Shown in pieces: positions 43,728-52,256 of a DNA stretch of 64,000 bases (position 1 is its first letter; each line of letters begins with the position of its first letter). A program made the position numbers and the translations under genes. The DNA is taken from contig NZ_WTYM01000021.1 of NCBI RefSeq assembly GCF_009827435.1, positions 102,466 to 166,465 of the forward strand. The letters are read 5' to 3'. The notes beneath the pieces are model-generated. The model saw only the letters and a program-made list of their open reading frames with translations. It had not been told where the DNA came from and searched no databases. Origin of the DNA: Croceibacterium salegens (lineage in GTDB: Bacteria; Pseudomonadota; Alphaproteobacteria; Sphingomonadales; Sphingomonadaceae).

Positions 43728-44642
43728 ATGAGCAACGCTAAGACACCGAGCGTTCCGGCGCTGGGCGGGGAGCAGAGCCTCAACCGCTATCTCGCCGAAA
43801 TCAAGAAATTCCCCGTGCTTACGGCAGAGCAGGAATACATGCTCGCCAAGCGCTATGAGGAGCACGAGGATCCCGACGCTGCCGCGCAGCTCGTGACCTC
43901 GCACCTCCGCCTCGTGGCCAAGATCGCCATGGGCTATCGCGGCTATGGCCTGCCGGTCGCCGACCTCATTTCCGAGGGCAACGTCGGCCTGATGCAGGGC
44001 GTCAAGAAGTTCGAGCCGGATCGCGGCTTCCGCCTGGCGACATACGCCATGTGGTGGATCAAGGCCTCCATCCAGGAATACATCCTGCGCACCTGGAGCC
44101 TCGTGAAGATGGGCACCACAGCGGCGCAGAAGAAGCTGTTCTTCAACCTGCGGCGGATGAAGAAGAACCTCGAGGCCTACGAGGATACCGACCTGCACCC
44201 CGACGACGTGGCCAAGATCGCCACCGACCTCGGCGTTGCCGAGCAGGAAGTCGTCAACATGAACCGCCGGATGATGATGGGCGGCGACGGCTCGCTCAAC
44301 ACGCCGATGCGCAATGGCGAGGAAGGCTCGGGCGAGTGGCAGGACTGGCTGACCGATGAAGGCCCGCTGCAGGACGAGATGGTCGCCGACGCCGAAGAGG
44401 CCGAGGTGCGCCACGAGATGCTGGTCGAGGCGATGGACAGCCTCAACGACCGTGAGAAGCACATCCTGACCGAGCGGCGCCTGACCGACGACCCGCAGAC
44501 GCTCGAGGAGCTGTCGCAGCAGTACGACGTCAGCCGCGAACGCATCCGGCAGATCGAGGTGCGCGCCTTCGAGAAGCTGCAGAAGGCGATGCAGCGTATC
44601 GCCACCGAGAAGCTGCTGCCGGCGCCGATGCCGAGCGCCTGA
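43728..44642 (+). CDS. rpoH: heat-shock sigma factor RpoH
   Basis: 304-aa sigma-32 family factor that directs RNA polymerase to heat-shock promoters, such as those of the chaperone and clp genes. Region 2 includes AYGLPVADLISEGNVGLMQG-like residues and FRLATYAMWWIKASIQEYIL; the RpoH box is read from AAQKKLFFNLRRMK; region 4 ends ISRERIRQIEVRAFEKL-like (VSRERIRQIEVRAFEKLQ). Its mRNA is closed by a strong terminator. The leader of about 125 bases before the start may carry control elements. Confidence 0.95.
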   Translation: MSNAKTPSVPALGGEQSLNRYLAEIKKFPVLTAEQEYMLAKRYEEHEDPDAAAQLVTSHLRLVAKIAMGYRGYGLPVADLISEGNVGLMQGVKKFEPDRGFRLATYAMWWIKASIQEYILRTWSLVKMGTTAAQKKLFFNLRRMKKNLEAYEDTDLHPDDVAKIATDLGVAEQEVVNMNRRMMMGGDGSLNTPMRNGEEGSGEWQDWLTDEGPLQDEMVADAEEAEVRHEMLVEAMDSLNDREKHILTERRLTDDPQTLEELSQQYDVSRERIRQIEVRAFEKLQKAMQRIATEKLLPAPMPSA

Positions 44643-44664
44643 CGGCGTCCGCGTAACGAACGAC

Positions 44665-44705
44665 AAGCCGGGCAAGCGAGTAATTGCTTGCCCGGCTTTT
44701 CTTTG
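44665..44705 (+). terminator. Rho-independent terminator of rpoH
   Basis: A perfect 13-bp stem (AAGCCGGGCAAGC, 8-base loop, GCTTGCCCGGCTT) followed by TTCTTT. It begins 23 bases after the rpoH stop. Confidence 0.93.
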
Positions 44706-44751
44706 CCGCTAACTCTCTAGGCCGTCGCGACCCGCCGACCGGAGAGATAGC

Positions 44752-46002
44752 TTGACCGCACACGCCGAAGCCGGGCCCGCCCTCGACGAAGCACACGTCA
44801 GCCGGGGCGAAGTCCGCAGGCCGTGGATCTTCGCACCGCTGTTCGCGCCGTTCGGAATCTCCAGCGGCTATGTCACCGTCACGCTTGGCTTCCAGCTTCG
44901 CGAAGGACAGATCCCGGTGGCGGTCATCGCCACGATCATTGCACTTTCGGTCTGGCCCCAGACGGTGAAGATGCTGTGGGCACCGATTGTCGACACGATC
45001 GGGAACCCGAAAGTCTGGTACGGAATAGGCACCGCTACCGTCGGCCTCTCGATCCTGCTGATGAGCATCCTGCCCAAGACCGAGGCCGAGATTCCGCTCT
45101 TCATCGCGCTGATCGTCGGCTCTTCGGTCACTTCGACCTTCGTGTCGATGGCCACCGAGATCTTCATGGCCAACCAGGTGCCGCCCGAATTGCGCGGCAA
45201 GGCCAGCGGCTGGTCGCAGGCCGGCAACCTCGGCGGGGGTGGAATTGGCGGCGGGATCGGTCTGCTGCTCGCGGAAAACCTTGCGGAACCCTGGATCTCG
45301 GGTGTCGTGCTTGCCGCGGTCTGTTTCGCCTGCTGGGGAGCGACGCTGCTCCTGCCGAAGCTCGAACTGGTGAAGCAGGAAGGGCTCCATTACCTCGCCC
45401 ACCTCAAGGAAGTGGGGGTCAACGTCTGGCACGTCGCCCGCTCACGGCTCGGCTACCTCGCACTGATCATAATGCTGCTGCCGATCGGTTCGGGCGGCGT
45501 TCCCTGGGCGGCGATCGCCAACGAATGGCAGGCCGGCGGCACCATGGTTGCTTTCGTCAACGGTATCGCGGGCGGCGTCGCTGCGATCTTCGGCGCATTA
45601 ATCGCCGGCTACATTTGCGACCGGATGGAACTCAAGAAGGCCTATTCGATGTTCGGGCTGCTGGTCGGGCTGGTCGCCGTGACGCTGATCGTCCTGCCGC
45701 GCACACCGATGGTATTCGTCGTCGGCGTCCTCGCCTATCAGGCGATGGTCGGCATGGCCTACACCGGCTACGCCGCGATCGTGCTCGAGGCGATCGGCAA
45801 GAAGAGCGCGGCGACCAACTGGAACCTGATGGCGGCGCTGTCCAACATCCCGATCGCCGTCATGTCCACGGTCGACGGGCATGTGCACGATTCCTACGGC
45901 ACAAATGCCATGCTGCTGGGCGAACTGGCCTTCCCGGCGATTGCCATCGTGCTGTTCTGGATGTTCGTCATCGCGACCCGCCCGCGGGCCGCGCAAGGCT
46001 GA
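44752..46002 (+). CDS. MFS transporter
   Basis: 416 aa, about twelve membrane helices in two halves; the central cytoplasmic loop includes LELVKQEGLHYLAHLKEVG. The N-terminal half has PLFAPFGISSGYVTVTLGF and MATEIFMANQVPPELRGKAS, a signature loop with Arg. The substrate is unknown. It starts with TTG; GGAGAG stands about seven bases before and decides this start. mtgA follows after 37 bases. Confidence 0.88.
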   Translation: MTAHAEAGPALDEAHVSRGEVRRPWIFAPLFAPFGISSGYVTVTLGFQLREGQIPVAVIATIIALSVWPQTVKMLWAPIVDTIGNPKVWYGIGTATVGLSILLMSILPKTEAEIPLFIALIVGSSVTSTFVSMATEIFMANQVPPELRGKASGWSQAGNLGGGGIGGGIGLLLAENLAEPWISGVVLAAVCFACWGATLLLPKLELVKQEGLHYLAHLKEVGVNVWHVARSRLGYLALIIMLLPIGSGGVPWAAIANEWQAGGTMVAFVNGIAGGVAAIFGALIAGYICDRMELKKAYSMFGLLVGLVAVTLIVLPRTPMVFVVGVLAYQAMVGMAYTGYAAIVLEAIGKKSAATNWNLMAALSNIPIAVMSTVDGHVHDSYGTNAMLLGELAFPAIAIVLFWMFVIATRPRAAQG

Positions 46003-46039
46003 GTTGCAGCATTCGGGGACCGGCGATAGTTCGGCAGCC

Positions 46040-46708
46040 ATGACCCGTGTCCTGCGTATCCTGGTCAAGACCGTGCTCGGGTTCATCGCCCTGAGCGTTC
46101 TTCTCGTGCTGCTGTTCCGCTTCGTGCCGGTGCCCATCACCGCGACCATGATCATCGACGGCAACGGCATCACCAAGGACTGGACATCGCTCAGCCGCAT
46201 CGACCGCAACATGGTCTCGGCCGTCATTGCGGGCGAGGACGGCAAGTTCTGCAGCCACAACGGCTTCGACCGCGAGGCGATCGAGAAGGCGATCGAGAGA
46301 AACGCCCGCGGCGGCCGCATCCGTGGCGGGTCGACGATCAGCCAGCAGACCGCCAAGAACGTCTTCCTGTGGCAAGGCGGCGGCTATTTCCGCAAAGGGC
46401 TTGAGGCCTGGTTCACCTTCCTGATTGAGAACCTGTGGGGCAAGCGGCGGATCATGGAGGTTTACCTCAACGTCGCCGAAACTGGCATCGGCACTTATGG
46501 TGTCGAGGCCGGGGCGCAGCGCTACTTCAAGCACTCAGCCGCGCACCTTTCACCGAGCGAGGCGGCGCGCATGGCCGCCGCCTTGCCTCTACCCAAGAAG
46601 CGTGCCGTGGTCAGTCCGGGAGGCTTCACCCGGCGCTACGGCAACACGATCCGGGCGCGCATCGGCGTGGTGCGTCGGGACGGGCTCGATTCGTGCATCT
46701 ACGATTAG
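46040..46708 (+). CDS. mtgA: monofunctional biosynthetic peptidoglycan transglycosylase
   Basis: 222 aa. One N-terminal membrane helix (VLGFIALSVLLVLLFRFVPV, ~12-31) is followed by a GT51 domain with AGEDGKFCSHNGFDREAI (catalytic Glu), RIRGGSTISQQTAKNVFLW and KRRIMEVYLNVAETG. It polymerises lipid II into glycan strands without a transpeptidase domain. The frame extends upstream but ATG 46040 gives the proper N-terminus. Confidence 0.94.
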   Translation: MTRVLRILVKTVLGFIALSVLLVLLFRFVPVPITATMIIDGNGITKDWTSLSRIDRNMVSAVIAGEDGKFCSHNGFDREAIEKAIERNARGGRIRGGSTISQQTAKNVFLWQGGGYFRKGLEAWFTFLIENLWGKRRIMEVYLNVAETGIGTYGVEAGAQRYFKHSAAHLSPSEAARMAAALPLPKKRAVVSPGGFTRRYGNTIRARIGVVRRDGLDSCIYD

Positions 46709-46768
46709 AGGTGAAGGCCGGACCGGCGGCGGTGCTGTCGGCAGCCCGTCACCGGCCCTGATCTGCCC

Positions 46769-48082
46769 TCAACTACCGGCGACGATGTCGACGGTGACCC
46801 TGCGGTCGGGCGCATAGCATCTGTCAAGCGCCGCCGGATCGGTCATTCCGGCACAGGCCTCCTTGGTGTTGGCGTCCGGATCGGGGAACTGGTCGCCCGC
46901 GCCGATTACCTCGAACAGGCCCGGCTGCCAGGGATTGCCGAGTTCGCCGGCACGCTGCCGCATGTACTCGGACACCGAGAGAGCGCGGTTGCGCGACAGT
47001 TCGAGGTTATGCGCCGCATCGCCCCGCACGTCCGCATGGCCCACGATCCGCACGCTGCTGACGTCCTTGCCGAGCGCGGGCTGGATGATCTGGCTCTCGA
47101 TCTCCGCCTTGCCCTTGTCAGTCAAGACGGCGCTGTCGGTTTCGAACGACGCATCGGAGACGAGGTTTTCGGAGATCAGCGCGGGTGCTCCGGCCGGTGC
47201 CGCTACGGACGCGGCCGGTTCAGTCGCGCCGCGGCCAAGTCCGAGAGCCGACAGCAGTGCCATCAGGGCGGCGCCCAGCAGCCCGATCCAGAAAGGCAGC
47301 AGCGAAGGCCGTGCCGTGGCCGTCGCCGTCGCGCCCGTCAGCGAGGCCAATGCGCGCGCATCGACGATCTTGCCGTCGACATTGCGATGTTCCGCGAAGG
47401 TCGTGCCTGTGCGCGGTTCAAGGACCGCAGCTGGAAGCCCGAAGGCCGCCGCGAGCAGTCCTGCATCGCCCCACATCAGGCGCTTGGCGTGTTCGATCCA
47501 GCCCTGCACGGCACCCTCGGAGACTTCCTCACCAGCCGCCTTCAGCTTGCCCGACAAGACCCCGGCATCGGCATCGGAAAGCGTCGCCAGCGAAGCGATT
47601 CCGAGCCCGTGCAGCCGTTCAGAGGTCGCAGGACCGATTCCGTCCACTGCTCGGAGCGTGAAACGGCCCGCACGAAGCGCTTCTTTGACCTTCAGGAACT
47701 CGTCGATCCAGCCATTGGCGAGGAGATTTGCCTGGAACGGCCACGTGTCGGGCCGGGCGATGTCAAAGTCATGACCAGCATCGCGCAGCATTTCGCCGAT
47801 GTCGACCGGGGTCATGGCGGCGACCTGAGCGAAGCGGAAGACGCCGCTCTTGTGAAACAGGCCCGCAATCTTCGGTCCGACACCCTCGATGGCCTCCAGC
47901 TGGTCGGCCAGCGATTCGTAGTCCTCCCTCACGGTGACCCGCTTGCCCTCGAAAGACGCTGCGTCGAGCCCTCTTGCCGTCTCCGTGTCGGTTCTGGCCC
48001 CCAAGAGCCAGGAAATCAGGCCACCGATGGCCAGGCCCACGAAGAGCCAGAACAGTATTGTCCAAATGCTGGCGTCGAACAT
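46769..48082 (-). CDS. fusion of helix-hairpin-helix repeats with an OmpA domain
   Basis: 437 aa. A membrane helix (~6-27) leads to two helix-hairpin-helix motifs: IEGVGPKIAGLF at 65-76 and VDGIGPATSERLHGLGI at 146-162. A second membrane helix lies at 263-282 (PFWIGLLGAALMALLSALGL). The C-terminal ~120 residues form an OmpA-like domain with SFETDSAVLTDKGKAEIES and the pattern IVGHADVRGDAAHNLELSRN that binds peptidoglycan. GGGAGA precedes ATG 48082. Helix-hairpin-helix motifs normally bind DNA or act as protein contacts, so this combination in one envelope protein is unusual. Confidence 0.7.
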   Translation of the reverse strand: MFDASIWTILFWLFVGLAIGGLISWLLGARTDTETARGLDAASFEGKRVTVREDYESLADQLEAIEGVGPKIAGLFHKSGVFRFAQVAAMTPVDIGEMLRDAGHDFDIARPDTWPFQANLLANGWIDEFLKVKEALRAGRFTLRAVDGIGPATSERLHGLGIASLATLSDADAGVLSGKLKAAGEEVSEGAVQGWIEHAKRLMWGDAGLLAAAFGLPAAVLEPRTGTTFAEHRNVDGKIVDARALASLTGATATATARPSLLPFWIGLLGAALMALLSALGLGRGATEPAASVAAPAGAPALISENLVSDASFETDSAVLTDKGKAEIESQIIQPALGKDVSSVRIVGHADVRGDAAHNLELSRNRALSVSEYMRQRAGELGNPWQPGLFEVIGAGDQFPDPDANTKEACAGMTDPAALDRCYAPDRRVTVDIVAGS

Positions 48083-48441
48083 CAGTCTTCTCCCGCTACA
48101 AAATGAGCAATTCTTGCGACGAGGAAGGTGTGTCAGGGAATCTCGGCTTTTCTGCTCGTAGCGCCTCGACAAACGAGGTCGTGCGATCGACAAAAAGGGT
48201 TCGCTGCAACACGCTTTCGGCGGGAAAACTAGTTCAATTGGCAGTGCCCCGGTATCCATAGTTTAACCCTATGGAATGACGCAATTTCCCCATTCTTGAC
48301 CGCCGGTGAGGACCGATCGCCCCCGCTCTCGAGCTTTGCGAGGAGCAGGCCAGGCAGGTTCCGGTTGTCATTGCGCCCTGCGTCAAGCTACGCCTGTCCC
48401 CTGGTTCCGCGAGGATCCAACAGTCGGCAGGGGAACGGCAA
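48083..48441. other. 359-base gap without a supported gene
   Basis: Lies between the OmpA-fusion gene and the CDF exporter, which are divergent, so both promoters should be here. Short open frames occur but none has a ribosome-binding site or recognisable product. One inverted repeat (48255-48275) is the only visible structure. Confidence 0.6.
48255..48275. promoter_or_regulatory. 7-bp inverted repeat upstream of the CDF exporter
   Basis: TCCATAG, seven-base spacer, CTATGGA. An arrangement of this kind could be an operator for a metal-responsive repressor; no known consensus was recognised. Confidence 0.3.
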
Positions 48442-49374
48442 TTGGCCCTCGGGCACGCGCATAACCACGAGCACGGTCACGGGCATGGCCACAGCCATGC
48501 GCCTGCGAATTTCGACCGTGCCTTCGCCATCGGGGTGTTGCTCAATTCGATATTCGTGCTGGTCGAGGCCGGATTCGGAATGTGGTCGGGTTCGATGGCG
48601 CTGGTCGCCGACGCCGGGCACAACCTCTCCGACGTGATGAGCCTGCTCATCGCCTGGGGGGCAAGCTACATGGCGCAACGCCCGGCCAGTCCGCGCTTCA
48701 CCTATGGCTACAAGGCCAGCTCGATCCTTGCGGCGCTGGCCAATGCCGGGTTGTTGCTCGTGGCGCTCGGCGCCATCCTCGTCGAGACGGTCGACCGCTT
48801 TATGAACACCGCCCCGGTCGAGGGCTGGACCATGATCGTCGTCGCCGGGATCGGTATCGTCATCAACACCGCGACCGCGCTTCTGTTTGCGCGCGGACGC
48901 AAGGACGACATCAACATCCGCGGCGCCTTCCTGCACATGGCCGCCGACGCGTTGGTCAGCCTCGGCGTGGTCATCGCCGGAGTGCTGATCCTCACCACAG
49001 GCGCCCTGTGGATCGACCCCGCGACCAGCTTCGTCATCGTCGTGGTCATCGGCTACGGTACCTGGGGCCTGCTGCGCGACAGCGTGAAGATGGGCCTTCT
49101 GGCGGTTCCCGACGGGATCGACGAGAGCGAGGTGCGCGCCTTCCTCGAAGCCCTGCCCGGCGTCACCGCGGTCCATGATCTGCACATCTGGCCGATGAGC
49201 ACGACCGAAACTGCGCTCACAGCGCATCTGGTCATTCCCGGGGGCTATCCAGGCGACGGTATGCTACGCGAGGCGGCACACGAGCTCGAACACCACCACG
49301 GCATCGGCCACGTCACCTTGCAGGTTGAAACCGGCGCCAACGACTGCGGGCTCGGCCACGCGGCGCACCACTAG
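48442..49374 (+). CDS. CDF-family divalent-metal exporter (zinc-type)
   Basis: 310 aa with about six membrane helices. It opens with a histidine-rich segment HAHNHEHGHGHGHSH that can chelate zinc. The conserved metal sites are LVADAGHNLSDVMSL in helix II and FLHMAADALVSLGVV in helix V. A cytoplasmic CDF domain follows with VTAVHDLHIWPMSTTETALT. It exchanges Zn2+ or Cd2+ for protons. It begins at TTG; AGGGGA stands seven bases upstream. Confidence 0.9.
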   Translation: MALGHAHNHEHGHGHGHSHAPANFDRAFAIGVLLNSIFVLVEAGFGMWSGSMALVADAGHNLSDVMSLLIAWGASYMAQRPASPRFTYGYKASSILAALANAGLLLVALGAILVETVDRFMNTAPVEGWTMIVVAGIGIVINTATALLFARGRKDDINIRGAFLHMAADALVSLGVVIAGVLILTTGALWIDPATSFVIVVVIGYGTWGLLRDSVKMGLLAVPDGIDESEVRAFLEALPGVTAVHDLHIWPMSTTETALTAHLVIPGGYPGDGMLREAAHELEHHHGIGHVTLQVETGANDCGLGHAAHH

Positions 49375-49385
49375 GGAGAAACAGC

Positions 49386-49886
49386 ATGGCCGACGATACT
49401 GTGCGCGAAGGCGGGTGCGGCTGTGGCGCGGTGCGTTATCGGGTCACCGGCGAGCCGATCTTCGTGAACAACTGCCACTGCCACCTGTGCCAGCACCAGA
49501 CCGGATCGACGAGCGTGGTCAACGCCTTCTTCGAGATCGAGCGGCTCGAACTTCTCGAGGGCGAACTGGGTGAATTCCACGCCACCACGGGCAGCGGCGG
49601 AAAGCAGACGCTGTGCCGTTGCACGGAATGCGGCTCGGCGATCTGGAGCTACTACCCGCGGCTTGGCCGGCTGGGTGCGGGGCTGCGCGTCGGCACGATG
49701 GACGACAACGGCGCGTTCACGCCGGACGCGGTGATCTTCACCGAGAGCAAGATGCCTTGGGTGGCGCTGCCCGAGGGTATCCCGGCGTTCGAGACAACCT
49801 ACAATGCATTCGAACTCCTGCCGCCCGAGCGGGTGGCGCGGCTACAAACTATGCTGGAGCGGCGAAAGGCCGGCGAAGGCGGTTAG
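49386..49886 (+). CDS. GFA-domain (CENP-V/glutathione-dependent formaldehyde-activating-like) protein
   Basis: 166 aa. Zinc ligands are the Cys residues of [12 protein letters not shown] (11, 13), [13 protein letters not shown] and [14 protein letters not shown], the GFA pattern. Members use glutathione-formaldehyde chemistry or are of unknown activity, so substrate is not assigned. ATG 49386 follows AGGGAGAAAC. It is 11 bases from the CDF gene, so the two are co-transcribed, and shares TTAG with convergent clpX. Confidence 0.88.
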   Translation: MADDTVREGGCGCGAVRYRVTGEPIFVNNCHCHLCQHQTGSTSVVNAFFEIERLELLEGELGEFHATTGSGGKQTLCRCTECGSAIWSYYPRLGRLGAGLRVGTMDDNGAFTPDAVIFTESKMPWVALPEGIPAFETTYNAFELLPPERVARLQTMLERRKAGEGG

Positions 49887-51154
49887 GCCGCCGCCTCCTT
49901 CTTGCCCTTGCCCTCGTTCGAAACGACGCGCACCGGTTCCTTGCGTCCGTCCACGACGTCCTTGTCGACAACGACTTCGGTCACACCTTCCATCGAAGGC
50001 AGGTCGAACATTGTGTCGAGCAGGATGCTTTCGACGATCGAACGCAGGCCACGCGCGCCGGTCTTGCGCTTGATTGCCTTCTCAGCAATCGCGACAAGAG
50101 CGTCGTCGGTGAAGGTCAGGTCAACGTCTTCGAGCTCGAACAGCTTGTGGTACTGCTTGACGAGCGCGTTCTTCGGCTCCTTGAGGATCTCGACCAGTGC
50201 ATCGACATCGAGGTCGTGCAGCGTGGCGATCACCGGCAAGCGGCCGACGAATTCGGGGATCAGGCCGAACTTGAGCAGGTCTTCCGGCTCGCACTTCTCG
50301 AGCAGCTCGCCGATGCGGCGCTGGTCGGGATCGGCGACATTGGCGCCGAAACCGATCGAGCGCTTCTGCAGGCGATCGGCAATGACCTTCTCCAGCCCCG
50401 CGAACGCACCGCCGCAGATGAACAGGATGTTGGTCGTGTCGACCTGGAGGAATTCCTGCTGCGGATGCTTGCGGCCACCCTGCGGCGGGACGGAGGCGGT
50501 GGTGCCTTCCATCAGCTTGAGCAGCGCCTGCTGCACGCCTTCGCCCGAAACGTCGCGGGTGATCGAGGGGTTTTCGGCCTTGCGGGTGATCTTGTCGATC
50601 TCGTCGATGTAGACGATCCCGTGCTGCGCCTTGTCGACGTTGTAGTCGCTGGCCTGCAGCAGCTTGAGGATGATATTTTCAACATCCTCGCCCACGTAAC
50701 CGGCTTCGGTCAGCGTGGTGGCGTCGGCCATCGTGAACGGCACGTCGAATGTGCGCGCCAGCGTCTGGGCGAGCAGCGTCTTGCCCGAACCGGTCGGTCC
50801 GACGAGCAGGATGTTGGACTTGGCCAGCTCAACCTCACCCGACTTGCCCGAGTGCTTGAGCCGCTTGTAGTGGTTGTGCACCGCCACCGAGAGCACGCGC
50901 TTCGCGCGATCCTGGCCGATGACGTAATCGTTCAGCGTACCGCAGATATCGCGCGGAGTCGGGACGCCACCGTCCTTCTTGCCGATGCCGCCACCCTTGG
51001 CCTCTTCGCGGATGATGTCGTTGCACAGCTCGACGCATTCATCGCAGATGAACACTGTCGGCCCGGCGATGAGCTTCCTCACCTCGTGCTGGCTCTTGCC
51101 GCAGAAGCTGCAGTAGAGCGTGCTCTTGCTGTCGGATCCGCTCAGTTTAGTCAT
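49883..51154 (-). CDS. clpX: ClpX, ATPase subunit of the Clp protease
   Basis: 423 aa. The N-terminal zinc-binding domain has Cys pairs in [10 protein letters not shown] and [10 protein letters not shown]. The AAA+ core has Walker [12 protein letters not shown] and Walker [11 protein letters not shown]. ClpX unfolds tagged proteins and feeds them to ClpP; in alphaproteobacteria it degrades CtrA and others. ATG 51154 was chosen over an in-frame upstream ATG because it aligns with family N-termini. clpP lies 181 bases upstream on the same strand. Confidence 0.97.
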   Translation of the reverse strand: MTKLSGSDSKSTLYCSFCGKSQHEVRKLIAGPTVFICDECVELCNDIIREEAKGGGIGKKDGGVPTPRDICGTLNDYVIGQDRAKRVLSVAVHNHYKRLKHSGKSGEVELAKSNILLVGPTGSGKTLLAQTLARTFDVPFTMADATTLTEAGYVGEDVENIILKLLQASDYNVDKAQHGIVYIDEIDKITRKAENPSITRDVSGEGVQQALLKLMEGTTASVPPQGGRKHPQQEFLQVDTTNILFICGGAFAGLEKVIADRLQKRSIGFGANVADPDQRRIGELLEKCEPEDLLKFGLIPEFVGRLPVIATLHDLDVDALVEILKEPKNALVKQYHKLFELEDVDLTFTDDALVAIAEKAIKRKTGARGLRSIVESILLDTMFDLPSMEGVTEVVVDKDVVDGRKEPVRVVSNEGKGKKEAAA

Positions 51155-51335
51155 TCCGTATTCCCGTTCCCGCACCAATCGTCATGCAGGTTGCGTCAGG
51201 GGTAATGTAGCCCCCAGACCTTTCAAATCAATTGGCCCTATCGTTAATCCCCACGGCTTGCGCCAGCCTGAAGGAGCAGGGTTGCCAAAATGCTACAGTT
51301 TTTCGGCAGTCCGTGACAAGCCTTCGTTTGCCCGA

Positions 51336-52028
51336 TCAATCGGGCGCGCCGCCGCCCGATCCGCTGGTGTCCCCGACTTCGTCGGTCGCCGGACGGGACT
51401 CGAACACCTTGTCGACGATTCCGAACTTCATCGCTTCCTCGGCTTCGAGGAATGTGTCGCGGTCGAGCGCCTTCTCGATGTCGGTGAGCGACTTGCCGGT
51501 ATACTTGACGTAGAGCTCGTTCATACGCTGGCGGATGCGCAGGATTTCCTTGGCCTGGATCTCGATGTCGCTGGCCATGCCACGCGCGCCGCCGCTCGGC
51601 TGGTGGACCATGATGCGGCTGTTCGGGAGCGCGATGCGCATGCCCGGCTCGCCTGCGGCCAGAAGGAAGCTGCCCATCGACGCGGCCTGGCCGACCACGA
51701 CGGTCGAAACGCGCGGCTTGATGTACTGCATGGTGTCGTGAATTGCCATGCCGGCAGTGACCACGCCGCCCGGCGAGTTGATGTACATCGAGATGTCGCG
51801 GCTGTTCTCGCTCTCGAGATAGAGCAGCTGGGCGACGATCAGGGAGGCCATGTTATCCTCGACCTCGCCGGTCACGAAGACGATGCGCTCGCGCAGCAGG
51901 CGGCTGAAGATGTCGAAGCTGCGCTCGCCGCGGCTGGTGCTTTCGACGACGACGGGCACCAGGGCGCCGGTGACAGGGTCCTGCGTAAACTTGCCTTGCG
52001 CGTTGCTGGTGCCGAACAGGTCGATCAT
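51336..52028 (-). CDS. clpP: ClpP, proteolytic subunit of the Clp protease
   Basis: 230 aa. The catalytic triad is Ser117 ([11 protein letters not shown]), His142 ([10 protein letters not shown]) and Asp191 ([10 protein letters not shown]), with spacings of 25 and 49 residues as in other ClpP proteins. [14 protein letters not shown] and the axial-loop start [14 protein letters not shown] are conserved. The C-terminus extends with a Ser/Gly/Pro tail. It is transcribed toward clpX. Confidence 0.97.
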   Translation of the reverse strand: MIDLFGTSNAQGKFTQDPVTGALVPVVVESTSRGERSFDIFSRLLRERIVFVTGEVEDNMASLIVAQLLYLESENSRDISMYINSPGGVVTAGMAIHDTMQYIKPRVSTVVVGQAASMGSFLLAAGEPGMRIALPNSRIMVHQPSGGARGMASDIEIQAKEILRIRQRMNELYVKYTGKSLTDIEKALDRDTFLEAEEAMKFGIVDKVFESRPATDEVGDTSGSGGGAPD

Positions 52029-52256
52029 AAATCCTCTCGAGTGGTGATGCGTGGCCTATGTCGCGCCTTGCCGCGCGATGTTCAAGGGGCTTGCCCAAAC
52101 GCTGCCCAACGGGACGTGCGCACCGCTCATCGTCGGCTATAGGCGTTCGTCGGCCCCACACTGTCGTTTGTCGGACCCATCGCCCGACATCGGGAGCGAA
52201 TCGCCGCCCGTCGAACGAACGCTGCGACCCGCGCGCCCGACTCGTAACCAGTCGTA

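Noticed and set aside
48296..48637. 113-codon plus-strand frame upstream of and inside the CDF gene
   Set aside because: It overlaps the CDF gene out of frame, is rich in Arg/Pro/Ser and has no recognisable product.
51390..51420. tRNA T-arm-like sequence GGGACTCGAACACC
   Set aside because: It lies inside clpP and has no acceptor or anticodon stem.
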